Shown: piece after piece, positions 27,030-35,719 of the stretch
Layout of the letters: each line of letters begins with the position of its first letter
Numbering within the stretch: position 1 is the stretch's first letter
Origin: an uncultured Pseudomonadales bacterium
GTDB lineage: Bacteria; Pseudomonadota; Gammaproteobacteria; Pseudomonadales; Porticoccaceae
Direction of reading: 5' to 3'
NCBI GenBank assembly: GCA_943846685.1
Contig: OX044363.1
Coordinates: forward strand, 186,001 to 250,000
DNA: 64,000 bases
Program-made: the position numbers and the translations under genes
Notes under the pieces: model-generated
What the model was told of the DNA's origin: nothing
Databases searched by the model: none
Seen by the model: the letters and a program-made list of their open reading frames with translations, nothing else

Positions 27030-29549
27030 CTATAGAGAACAGCTGGCATCTCCTTGATTACTGACGATATTGATAGAGATTATTTTTATTTTCATTGTTC
27101 CAGATACCTTAAATATAAAGGGTGAACTCACCTTTGTCATATCTGTCCCTCTGTCAGCAAAACAACTTAATTTCAAACGCGATATCTGCCACCCTTGATT
27201 AAGCTTGCCGGCTAACCCTTTACTAATATCCAGAGCACCAGAACAGTCTCCACCACAGCCAACACTAAGGGTTGTATCTGCTACTTTTTCCCCAAGCACT
27301 TGATACTCAATTTCTAGCGCCATATCGCCATTCGATTCACGGGAAATATCAACAGCCTCACCTTCAATTGCCAGTACAGCATCCCCTGAAAAGGTAAATA
27401 GACGGGCATCCTCTTGAGCTCTGTAATCAAATGCCGTCATTGATAAAGTACCAGAAGCACTGACCGCCTTTGAATTCGTTACCTGCACAGTGCCTCCGGA
27501 GTCACGCATCACTAAACGCCAGGGTGAAACAGGTTTGCCTGCCTTTAAGAAGTTCTTAGTCTGCGCTTGCGCTTTATCTCCGAGTTGCGCATCTTCTGAG
27601 AGGACCTCTACATCGCCATTATCAGAATATTTCAAACCATAACCATACTTAAATAGAGGGTTATAATCCTTATCACCAAGGTTAACGGCAGTTTGCATAC
27701 CGCTTCTCGGCCAGGAAAAAGACAGCTTGCCAAGAAAATCGTGTTGAATATCGCCGTTGGCTTTTCGCAACAAAACATCAGCAACACCGCCACCTTCTGT
27801 ACCCGGCAACCATGCAGCGACAAAAGCGTCTGAGGCATTTATTTCTGGGTTGACCCACATCGCCCGTCCAGAGAGAAAAACCGCCACCGTTGGAATGCCC
27901 TGCGACTTAAATTTCTTTAGCAGTTTTAAACCCTCTTCAGATTGAAAATCTAAATGAGGTCGGTCCCCTTGAAACTCCGCATAGGGATTTTCGCCAAATA
28001 CCACGACAGCCACATCCGGTATATTTTTGTATTCACCATTTACACTTAGGGTTGCCACACCGCCTACGGCTTCAACCTGCTTTTGGATACCCTCAAAAAT
28101 GGATAAACCATTAGGGAAGTGCTCCCGACTATTTCCGGTGCCCTGCCAGGAGAGAGTCCAGCCGCCTGTCTGCTTGCCAATATTGTCAGCTCCATCACCG
28201 GTAACCAAAATATTGGCCGTTGGCGAAAGCGGCAACAATTGTTTTTCATTCTTAATCAGAACCAATGACTGACGTACAGCTCGACGAGCAATCTCTCTAT
28301 GTTCCGGTGCCGCAAGTAACTCATAACGGCCCGAGTATTTGCGTGCTGAGGGCAAGCCAGCGTCAAATAATCCGGCACGCATTTTTACTCGCAAAATGCG
28401 ACCTACGGCTTGATCTAAACGCGCCATCGCAATCTCACCGCTTTTTACTTGCGCCAGAGTATTGGCATAGAGCTCTTCCCAACTATCCGGCGCCATAAAC
28501 ATATCAACACCGTTATTTAGAGATGCGGCGCAGGAGGTATTGGTGCAGCCTTCAACCTGCCCATGACCATTCCAGTCACCAACAACAAAGCCATCAAATC
28601 CCATCTGCACAACAAGTACATCGTCTAACAGTTCTTTATAGCCGTGCATTTTACGGCCATGCCAACTATTAAAAGAGGCCATAACCGTTTGCACACCACG
28701 CTTAATAGCTACCGGATAACCGGCGCCCTGTATATCACGCAGTTCCTCTTCGGTTGAGATATTATCGCCCTGATCGCGGCCATCAATAGTTCCGCCATCA
28801 CCAATAAAATGCTTGGCTGTTGCAATCAGATGATCCTCATCGAGGAAGGTTTTATCGCTGAGCTTCCCCTGAATACCTTCAACCAGATAACCGGCATATT
28901 CTCTAACAATAGCCGGATCTTCAGAGTAGCTTTCATAGGTGCGCCCCCAGCGATCGTCACGGACAACGGCAATAGTGGGGGCAAATGTCCAGTCGAGGCC
29001 TGTCACCAGTAATTCTTTGGCTGTTACAGTGCCTATCTGGTGCATCAAATTGGCATCATTGGCAGCGCCTAAACCAATGTTGTGAGGGAAAATGGTCGCG
29101 CCAACGATATTGTTATGGCCGTGAACTGCATCTGTTCCCCATAACGCAGGGATACCTGTTCTGCCATCTCTTTTGTCCGTCGATGCCAACCAAAATTCAT
29201 CGGCGAGAGCGACCCAGGCAGCAGCGGTTGTTCGATTGTCACCGCCGGGCGCAGAATTACCGCCGTTAAGTACCGATCCCAAATGATATTCACGGACTTC
29301 ATCCGGTGTTACCGAACCAATATCTGCCTGAATAACCTGACCCACTTTCTCTTCCAGAGTCATTTTATTGATAAGTGCTGTAATGCGTTGCTCTATGTGT
29401 TCATCGCGCGGCAATGGCGAGGCCTGTTTAGGCCAGATATGCGGGTGAATCTTGGCATCGGCGCTATCTGTACCCACAGCAGTGCCAGAATCACATCCTG
29501 CAATTACCGAAAAAACCAACCCCGCCATAAGATAATGTGGAATGCGCAT
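27030..29549 (-). CDS. GH3 beta-glucosidase / exo-glucanase lipoprotein (ExoP-like)
   Basis: An 839-residue lipoprotein (VIAGC, C19). The GH3 N-domain carries the nucleophile D325 in VVGDWNGHG and substrate-binding KHFIGDGGT. The GH3 C-domain (about 420-620) and a C-terminal beta-sandwich of the Exop_C kind (about 690-839) follow. ExoP-type GH3 enzymes release glucose from beta-1,3/1,4-gluco-oligosaccharides in the periplasm. It is a single minus-strand unit, divergent from the DUF6445-like gene. A close paralogue lies at 50772 in the second locus. Confidence 0.9.
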   Translation of the reverse strand: MRIPHYLMAGLVFSVIAGCDSGTAVGTDSADAKIHPHIWPKQASPLPRDEHIEQRITALINKMTLEEKVGQVIQADIGSVTPDEVREYHLGSVLNGGNSAPGGDNRTTAAAWVALADEFWLASTDKRDGRTGIPALWGTDAVHGHNNIVGATIFPHNIGLGAANDANLMHQIGTVTAKELLVTGLDWTFAPTIAVVRDDRWGRTYESYSEDPAIVREYAGYLVEGIQGKLSDKTFLDEDHLIATAKHFIGDGGTIDGRDQGDNISTEEELRDIQGAGYPVAIKRGVQTVMASFNSWHGRKMHGYKELLDDVLVVQMGFDGFVVGDWNGHGQVEGCTNTSCAASLNNGVDMFMAPDSWEELYANTLAQVKSGEIAMARLDQAVGRILRVKMRAGLFDAGLPSARKYSGRYELLAAPEHREIARRAVRQSLVLIKNEKQLLPLSPTANILVTGDGADNIGKQTGGWTLSWQGTGNSREHFPNGLSIFEGIQKQVEAVGGVATLSVNGEYKNIPDVAVVVFGENPYAEFQGDRPHLDFQSEEGLKLLKKFKSQGIPTVAVFLSGRAMWVNPEINASDAFVAAWLPGTEGGGVADVLLRKANGDIQHDFLGKLSFSWPRSGMQTAVNLGDKDYNPLFKYGYGLKYSDNGDVEVLSEDAQLGDKAQAQTKNFLKAGKPVSPWRLVMRDSGGTVQVTNSKAVSASGTLSMTAFDYRAQEDARLFTFSGDAVLAIEGEAVDISRESNGDMALEIEYQVLGEKVADTTLSVGCGGDCSGALDISKGLAGKLNQGWQISRLKLSCFADRGTDMTKVSSPFIFKVSGTMKIKIISINIVSNQGDASCSL

Positions 29550-29884
29550 TTGAAAACCCCGTCGATATATTTTTATAGTATTTAGTGCTTTTATTCACTC
29601 GCCTCAGATTAACAGAGCAATCTGAGGAAGAGTAAAAACTCTTGAATATTATTCACTATAAATAGACGTTCCATGCCAACCAATCCGCCCTCTAAAATTA
29701 GCATTTAAGTCAATAAGCATAGGAAATAGCAACCTGTGTGCAACCACCGAAAATTTGATTTATGCTGTGTCATTAGCACTATTGCACTGCAAACAAAAAC
29801 TACAAAAAAAGTTATGGTTGCCCGTTATAACTTCCATAAATAAATTGTCCCGCTTTAAATAGTATCGGCGCCAAGGAATAAAAA
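29550..29884. other. Divergent promoter region, 335 bp
   Basis: AT-rich region between the GH3 gene (minus) and the DUF6445-like gene (plus). A small palindrome (AAGAGT AAAA ACTCTT) lies near 29622. CAAGGAAT forms a ribosome binding site for the plus-strand gene. No gene is seen. Confidence 0.5.
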
Positions 29885-30601
29885 ATGTCCGTTGATGACA
29901 AATCAAATTTCGAACCCTGCAAGGACATGGCGTATGAGTGCTTAAAATTTGGCGATGATCAGCAAGAACTGGTGCGCGTCGACTCTTATATTCAAGGTGC
30001 TGACAAACTTAGGCAGGATGCCATTTCACGAAATAGTTTCGCCGTTGCAGATAGCTTTTATCCAGGCGTCAGAATGAATATTACCGATGCCTATATCGTC
30101 GGCCTGGTCAGAAATTTCCAGACTATTATTACTGAGTTTTTTGGTCTCGATCTGCGCCGTATAAAAACAGCTGCCTCAAAGTTCTCTATAGTCACATCCA
30201 GGCCGCAAGAGCTTAAACCAATGCAGCGCATTCCCCATTTTGATGCGCCCTCTAGAAACAGCTTGGCTGTTATACATTATCTGTGCGATGCGCCAGATTC
30301 AGGCACTGCATTTTATCGTCACAATTCAACGGGCTATGAATATATCAATGAAGGTCGGTTTGGAGAATATGAGAAGAGCCTTGTCGAGCGATTTAAAGAC
30401 CCTGCACAGCATCCCCATGGATATATTTGCGCTGATACTGAGGAGTACTCGCAAATTGCATCTTCTACAGCTGTGCATAACCGGTTGTTAATGTATCGAG
30501 GCTCAAGCCTGCATTCAGGAATAATCAGGCCCGATTATAATTTTGACCCCAGCCCAGAGACCGGACGTCTTACCATTACCAGCTTTATCGAGTTCTCCTA
30601 G
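29885..30601 (+). CDS. DUF6445-like protein, possible 2-oxoglutarate/Fe(II) oxygenase fold
   Basis: A 238-residue soluble protein. It shows an HFDAPSR motif at about 118-124 and a later LHSGIIR at about 213-219, which together resemble the HxD...H facial triad of 2OG-Fe(II) dioxygenases, with R nearby for 2OG. Proteins of this kind are commonly neighbours of tryptophan-halogenase-like genes in TonB-rich marine bacteria, as here. The function is unknown; the oxygenase reading is an inference from residue spacing. It is convergent with the halogenase at 30625 with only 23 bases between. Confidence 0.6.
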   Translation: MSVDDKSNFEPCKDMAYECLKFGDDQQELVRVDSYIQGADKLRQDAISRNSFAVADSFYPGVRMNITDAYIVGLVRNFQTIITEFFGLDLRRIKTAASKFSIVTSRPQELKPMQRIPHFDAPSRNSLAVIHYLCDAPDSGTAFYRHNSTGYEYINEGRFGEYEKSLVERFKDPAQHPHGYICADTEEYSQIASSTAVHNRLLMYRGSSLHSGIIRPDYNFDPSPETGRLTITSFIEFS

Positions 30602-30624
30602 CCGCCTCAGACAAACCTCTTGCC

Positions 30625-32184
30625 TTAGCCACCACGCACAAGATTGAGCAGATGGCGATTGGTTGGCTGGCTAGCCATTAGCATTTCAGTCTTGCCAAGA
30701 TTATCGCGCATCAATCTATCGGCCAGTTCAGCATCCTTATCCCAGCGGCGATAACGACGGCTATTAACGTCGGTAACAAACCCCATGCCATAGAGCACAT
30801 ACTGCACGCTGGCAGCAGAAAATAGCTCCGCCCGATTATTTGCATCGGAGACCCAGGGAACCTGAGAGCGCCACAATTCTAGGGAATCTGCAAGGCTGCC
30901 CGGTATGCTCTGCGGCTGACTATGATCGCGCCAGTAGTCTGAGTCTGTGCGCTCAGACAACACATAATGAAGCTTTAGAAAATCAATAATATCGACCCAG
31001 TACTTGCCGATAATTTCATTAAAACGCTTGGTAACAACGGTCATTGCTGCTCTGTCCTGAGGCAAATTGTTGCTGATAAACTCCGCTGATTTTTCAATCA
31101 ACACTAGCGCACTGGCCTCTAGCGGCTCAACAAAGCCAGCGGAGACACCGACGGCCACACAGTTTTTATGCCAGAAGGTTTCTCTGTGACCCGGTTGAAA
31201 GGTAATTTTACGTGGGCTGAGCTGTTGCTTATCTAACGCTGGGTCGGCCGCGAGGTAACGCTGCAACTCATCCTCAGCTTTTTCCACCGAGATATGCTGA
31301 CTGGAAAAGACATGGCCAATTCCGCGTCGGGTTGGCAGCGCGATATCCCAGACCCAACCACTGGATTGGGCAGTAGACTTTGTACAGGATGCTATAGGCG
31401 TATCTTCACTGGCATGGTTGGCCTGCACGGCAAGTGCGGTATCGTTGAATAGGCAGTCTCGCTGCGAGACAAAAGGGACTTGATAGTGCTTGCCTATCAA
31501 CAGCGCGGCAAAGCCGGTGCAGTCGACAAACAAATCGGCGGAAAGTGTTTCACCGTTCGATAAAGACAGCGCTGCAATATCGCCATTTTCAGCACTTAAT
31601 ACCTGATCCACATGACCGAGCTGGTGGTTGACTCCAAGCTTTTCTACACAGTGCCGCTGAAGTAATTCAACAAATTTTCCGGCATTGAGGTGATAGCCAT
31701 AATTAAGGCCAAACGCATACTCTGGCGTCTGCGCTGTTTTAGGGGCAAGCCCCAAATCACAGACTTTGCCCTGAGGGCAAACAGCATCGGCGAAACTGCT
31801 TTCACCACGGCGATCTAACCAATGCGCGGCGAGATTGACCGAGCCATAACCGCTGGGAGGAACAAATGGATGATAGTAAGACTCGCCAGCGCCCTTTTGC
31901 CAATTGATAAACTGCGAGCCCTGTTTAAAGCTGACATCGCAGCAGCGCAAGAAATCGACTTCTGATATACCTATCTGGCGCAGGGTGTCGCGCATGGTTG
32001 GCCAGGTACCCTCACCAACACCGAGATTGGCAACATCGGGGGATTCAAGAAGTGTGACCTTGACCCCTTCGCTCTCTTTACTGCCTTTACTCTCTTTAAT
32101 AGGGGGATTATGTCGCGCAGCAATAATGCCGGCGGTTAACCAACCGGCACTGCCTCCACCTACTATAACTACTGTTTTAGTCAT
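30625..32184 (-). CDS. Tryptophan halogenase-like flavoprotein (first)
   Basis: A 519-residue protein of the PF04820 type. The FAD-binding GGGSAGW lies at 9-15. The conserved halogenase lysine is K87 in VSFKQG. A variant WxWxI motif, WVWDIALP, lies at 277-284. FAD-dependent halogenases chlorinate or brominate aromatic rings, but most members in TonB-rich marine genomes have no known substrate. It sits 23 bp downstream of the second halogenase in one apparent operon with cupin_8 and SapC. No flavin reductase is visible nearby. The usual WxWxIP proline is displaced, so activity is uncertain. Confidence 0.85.
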   Translation of the reverse strand: MTKTVVIVGGGSAGWLTAGIIAARHNPPIKESKGSKESEGVKVTLLESPDVANLGVGEGTWPTMRDTLRQIGISEVDFLRCCDVSFKQGSQFINWQKGAGESYYHPFVPPSGYGSVNLAAHWLDRRGESSFADAVCPQGKVCDLGLAPKTAQTPEYAFGLNYGYHLNAGKFVELLQRHCVEKLGVNHQLGHVDQVLSAENGDIAALSLSNGETLSADLFVDCTGFAALLIGKHYQVPFVSQRDCLFNDTALAVQANHASEDTPIASCTKSTAQSSGWVWDIALPTRRGIGHVFSSQHISVEKAEDELQRYLAADPALDKQQLSPRKITFQPGHRETFWHKNCVAVGVSAGFVEPLEASALVLIEKSAEFISNNLPQDRAAMTVVTKRFNEIIGKYWVDIIDFLKLHYVLSERTDSDYWRDHSQPQSIPGSLADSLELWRSQVPWVSDANNRAELFSAASVQYVLYGMGFVTDVNSRRYRRWDKDAELADRLMRDNLGKTEMLMASQPTNRHLLNLVRGG

Positions 32185-32207
32185 AATGTCTTCGCATATT
32201 TTGGCGA

Positions 32208-33689
32208 TCAGTCCCCTTGAGGCGCTGCGCAGTAGTGGTCAATAAATTGCTGATGGGTGGGCAGCTTGCTTATTTTCTCATCAATCGAGGTTTTTATTTT
32301 GGCCATCGATTGCTGGAGACTATCACTGCTGGTCAACTTGCCCGCGTTGTGAAAACCTTTAGGGGTAAGCCCCTGCCCCATCATGACCTGCACCCAGGAG
32401 TCGACACGGAACAGAGCTACATCGTCGGCCCAGACATAACCATTTTTCTCGAATATCTCAAGACGGTGAGCGAGGCTATCTGGTATATCCATAGTCCGGT
32501 AGGCATTCCAAAAGTCGCTGTCGGTGCGATTGGTTTGCTTGTAGTGAAGAATGATAAAGTCTCTTACGGTTTCAATTTCGGTGCGCGATTCCTCGTTAAA
32601 CCGATCGGCCAATGCATCACTGGAGTCACCAAATGGGAACAGGCGAATTAAGCGAATAATGGCGGTCATCACTAAGTGAATACTTGTCGATTCCAATGGC
32701 TCGATAAAACCACTGGCCAGCCCGAGGGCAACACAATTCTTATGCCAGGATTTCTGGCGCGTTCCTGTGCGATATTTAATGAGTCGCGGTTCGGTAATCA
32801 TTTCGCCGGAAATATTATTCAACAGGGTCTGCTTTGCCTCGTCATCAGACATAAAACGGCTGCTGTATACAATGCCGTTTCCAACCCTGCTCTGCAGTGG
32901 GATTCGCCACTGCCAGCCTGAGGGATGTGCGATTGCACGAGTGTAAAGTCGCGGTTCCTCAACGGCTGTTGTCTGCACGGCAATGGCTCTATCCGAGAAC
33001 AACCAATGGTTCCAGTCTTCAAATTCAACGCCGAGAGCTTCACCGAGTAACAGAGAGCGGAATCCGGTGCAGTCGATAAATAAATCGCCCTCGATAAGCT
33101 CGCCACTGTCGAGTAGTAGCGCGTTTATGTCACCGGATTGCGGATCTTTCTGAACTTCCTTGATCATGCCCTCAACTCGGCGCACCCCGGCTTGCTCACT
33201 TTTCTTGCGCAGGTATTTTGCATAGCGCGTGGCATCGAGATGAAAGGCAAAATTTAATCTGCTGTCGTCTATCTGCGTGGCGAACTTACCCGCCTTGGCC
33301 GCTTTTAATTCAAGGCAATAGTCTTCCAGGCTGCCGCCAAAGCCCTGGGCCTGAGCTTCCATCCAAAATTCATGAAACTCTGCCATCCAAGAGCGCTGGC
33401 CAATTTCTCCAAAGGAGTGAAGATAGCTGTCGCCTATATCGCCCCAGTTATCAAACTCGATACCCAGCTTAAATGTCGCCTGGGTTTCGCGCATAAATTC
33501 TTGTTCATCAATATTCATAATGCGATGAAAATTGCGCATCGGTGGGATTGTCGCCTCACCGACACCGACAGTACCAATGGCATCTGATTCAATCAGCGTT
33601 ATATCCAACAGACCCGCTAAACGGGTCGAAAGACCGCAGGCTGCCATCCAACCGGCTGTGCCACCCCCGGCAATAACCACTTTTAACAT
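32208..33689 (-). CDS. Tryptophan halogenase-like flavoprotein (second)
   Basis: A 493-residue PF04820 protein. GGGTAGW lies at 8-14, the predicted catalytic lysine is K74 in TFKLG, and the intact WQWRIP signature lies at 259-264. It is only a moderate match to the first halogenase, so the pair is not a recent duplication. It follows the cupin_8 gene with a 59-bp gap. The substrate is unknown; the surroundings (SapC, TonB receptor) suggest a role tied to the outer membrane or to glycan-linked regulation rather than antibiotic synthesis. Confidence 0.87.
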   Translation of the reverse strand: MLKVVIAGGGTAGWMAACGLSTRLAGLLDITLIESDAIGTVGVGEATIPPMRNFHRIMNIDEQEFMRETQATFKLGIEFDNWGDIGDSYLHSFGEIGQRSWMAEFHEFWMEAQAQGFGGSLEDYCLELKAAKAGKFATQIDDSRLNFAFHLDATRYAKYLRKKSEQAGVRRVEGMIKEVQKDPQSGDINALLLDSGELIEGDLFIDCTGFRSLLLGEALGVEFEDWNHWLFSDRAIAVQTTAVEEPRLYTRAIAHPSGWQWRIPLQSRVGNGIVYSSRFMSDDEAKQTLLNNISGEMITEPRLIKYRTGTRQKSWHKNCVALGLASGFIEPLESTSIHLVMTAIIRLIRLFPFGDSSDALADRFNEESRTEIETVRDFIILHYKQTNRTDSDFWNAYRTMDIPDSLAHRLEIFEKNGYVWADDVALFRVDSWVQVMMGQGLTPKGFHNAGKLTSSDSLQQSMAKIKTSIDEKISKLPTHQQFIDHYCAAPQGD

Positions 33690-33748
33690 TATTGTATTTC
33701 TCCAAACATTATTATTATTTTCTCAGAGAGAAACTTCTAACAGGCTCT

Positions 33749-34780
33749 CTAACGATTTAGTTTGTTTTTTACCAGGGCTCGAATGCGTCGAACCGTGTCG
33801 TCATCCAGCTTCGCCAAAGCTCCCTGAATCGCTGCAGGAAGATGCTCGCGCGGCGTTTCCGATGAGCCAAACACGTAGTATTCAAATACTTCTCGCCAGG
33901 CATTCTTTTCAGCCTCAGGGCGATCTCTAATACCCATAAGAGCATGCATAACAATATCCATGGGATTGCCCATATAGGCTGGTGCCGTAAGCCACCAAAA
34001 ATTGATCATAATATTAAACGGCGACAATGCCTCAACCTGATGCCACCACATGCTGGGATAGTAGACGGCATCGCCGGGCTGCAAATCTACCACCACTGCC
34101 GCGTCCAATGCCTGACGAACACGAGGAAAGCGCTCGAAGTCAGGATTTTTCAGATCGACCATGGTGATAACCTGTCCGCCCGGTGTCGGCTCTAGGGGAC
34201 CAGGGTACAAATTGTGAATCTGTTCAGGCGGAAATAAAGTAAAGCGACGTTCACCAACCACACAGCAGGCTAGATTACTCGGCACATCATAATGCGCGGC
34301 GGCAATTGACTCGGTTCCTACCCACACTTTGGACAGTGGCTTGTTATTGGTAAAAAGCGGATGTTCAAAGGAGAGATCATTGTGTTCACGCAGACCGGGA
34401 AAGCAGTGGTCCAGCGTCAGCGAGTTCATATAGTAATAAGGGTGCTGGGGATTATTTTTGCCGTCGCGAATTTCGGCAAATATTTCATTTAGGTCACTGT
34501 GCTTGCTCTGGTAATTAAAGCCGGTGCAATCGTCGTTATAAAAAAACCGCGCATTCGCTTCCGGCGGTGCAATATAAACGCCGACAGGCTGACCGCTAGA
34601 GTGGCTTTGCAAAACTTGCATGGCATTGTCTGGCGACACTTTGCCCGCTTGCACAAGACCCCAGTCGGAAACTAGGCCGCGCAAAATAACCGGCTCGTTT
34701 GCTTCGAAGAGCGTATCGAAAGGAATCTGATCGGGGCGAACGCCCTCCAGAATACGAACCGGTTTTTTTGAATTATTCAT
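33749..34780 (-). CDS. Cupin_8 / JmjC-like protein
   Basis: Start taken at ATG 34780; the longer frame begins with TTG at 34813 inside the end of sapC. The 343-residue protein has the JmjC-like metal site HYD (in AAHYDVPSN) and a second His in YPSMWWHQVE, with VVGERRFTLFPP between. Proteins of this fold are Fe(II)/2-oxoglutarate hydroxylases of proteins or small molecules. It is part of the SapC-cupin-halogenase operon. The target is unknown. Confidence 0.8.
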   Translation of the reverse strand: MNNSKKPVRILEGVRPDQIPFDTLFEANEPVILRGLVSDWGLVQAGKVSPDNAMQVLQSHSSGQPVGVYIAPPEANARFFYNDDCTGFNYQSKHSDLNEIFAEIRDGKNNPQHPYYYMNSLTLDHCFPGLREHNDLSFEHPLFTNNKPLSKVWVGTESIAAAHYDVPSNLACCVVGERRFTLFPPEQIHNLYPGPLEPTPGGQVITMVDLKNPDFERFPRVRQALDAAVVVDLQPGDAVYYPSMWWHQVEALSPFNIMINFWWLTAPAYMGNPMDIVMHALMGIRDRPEAEKNAWREVFEYYVFGSSETPREHLPAAIQGALAKLDDDTVRRIRALVKNKLNR

Positions 34781-34805
34781 AGTAAAAAACTTTTTTGGCA
34801 CGCTG

Positions 34806-35537
34806 CTAGGCAATTGCCATTTTCTTATTTTTTAGTGCAATCAGTTTATTAAAATTACCCAGTGATACTAAAGCAAAATAGACAAGACTCAATATGCCCA
34901 ACTTGTTAAGTTCTTCCAAACTTGCACCATCCAACTGAGCTAATTTTTCTTTGTTAATCGTGTAATAGTCACGCAAATTAACATTGGCGATACTGCTCAG
35001 CGAGATTTCGATATTGATAGGCTCAAATAATCCCATCGCATCCAGTTTGGAAAAGAAACTCTCATCCAGTGCCGCACCCTGGTGCATCACCTGCAGGGTT
35101 TGCATTGTTTTTTCCAGGTAAGGCGTGTCGCCACCATAGGCAAGAAATAGAGGCTGACCAGTGTCGACACCAACTCTCGGATTTTCCATATCGATATGAA
35201 TAACCGCTTCTTTCACTGCTTTGCCTTCGACTTCACGCTCTTGAAAGCCGATCATAAATGGTCCGCGGGCCAGTGCAGCGGGCACATAATTGCCCAGCCA
35301 ACCCTGCTCGCTCAAAAATAGGTTTTCGTCTTTCTCAAGACCTAAAATCACATGCGCGTGAAATGTTCCCGCTTCAGGATTTTTATAAAATAGTATTGGA
35401 TATTCTTTTTGAAGATCACCAAATTCGCTAGAAAAAGCTAAAGCACGATTGACGTTGTCGCCATACTCAGCTCTGTAGCTGGCATCCACTTTTAAATCTT
35501 TATGTTCGACATTATTTAAGAGTACAACTTTACTCAT
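34806..35537 (-). CDS. SapC-like protein (PF07277)
   Basis: A 243-residue protein of the family first named in Campylobacter S-layer loci. In marine gammaproteobacteria it is a regular partner of tryptophan halogenase-like and cupin genes next to TonB receptors. Visible features are an N-terminal region VVLLNNVEHKDLKV and LFLSEQGWLGNYVPAALARGP. It has no signal peptide or membrane helix. It is first in the minus-strand operon, following the TonB gene after a hairpin. Its biochemical role is not known. Confidence 0.85.
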   Translation of the reverse strand: MSKVVLLNNVEHKDLKVDASYRAEYGDNVNRALAFSSEFGDLQKEYPILFYKNPEAGTFHAHVILGLEKDENLFLSEQGWLGNYVPAALARGPFMIGFQEREVEGKAVKEAVIHIDMENPRVGVDTGQPLFLAYGGDTPYLEKTMQTLQVMHQGAALDESFFSKLDAMGLFEPINIEISLSSIANVNLRDYYTINKEKLAQLDGASLEELNKLGILSLVYFALVSLGNFNKLIALKNKKMAIA

Positions 35538-35600
35538 GTAATTATCCCGTCATTTATTGCTATAAGCATTTGAATTGATTTTTCTATTGTAATAACAAAA

Positions 35601-35634
35601 TAAGGCCTCCGGTAGCAAATACGTGGAGGCCTTA
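35601..35634. terminator. Hairpin between TonB gene and SapC operon
   Basis: Arms TAAGGCCTCC and GGAGGCCTTA (10 bp) with a 14-base loop, about 85 bases downstream of the TonB stop and 60 bases upstream of sapC. It could be an imperfect terminator or attenuator. Confidence 0.55.
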
Positions 35635-35676
35635 TAGATGCTGCTATATAACATTTTTCTTTGAACTAATAGCGCT

Positions 35677-35704
35677 CTCTCTGGCAAAAACGGCTACCAG
35701 AGAG
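35677..35704 (-). terminator. Hairpin directly after TonB stop
   Basis: Arms CTCTCTGG and CCAGAGAG within 16-43 bases of the receptor stop. The following minus-strand sequence is moderately T-rich. Two successive hairpins may lower, not abolish, read-through into sapC. Confidence 0.5.
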
Positions 35705-35719
35705 AACACTTTACCGGCC

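Noticed and set aside
30625..33689. Antibiotic-type biosynthetic cluster around the halogenases
   Set aside because: No NRPS, PKS, flavin reductase or export genes; the neighbours are SapC, cupin and TonB genes instead.
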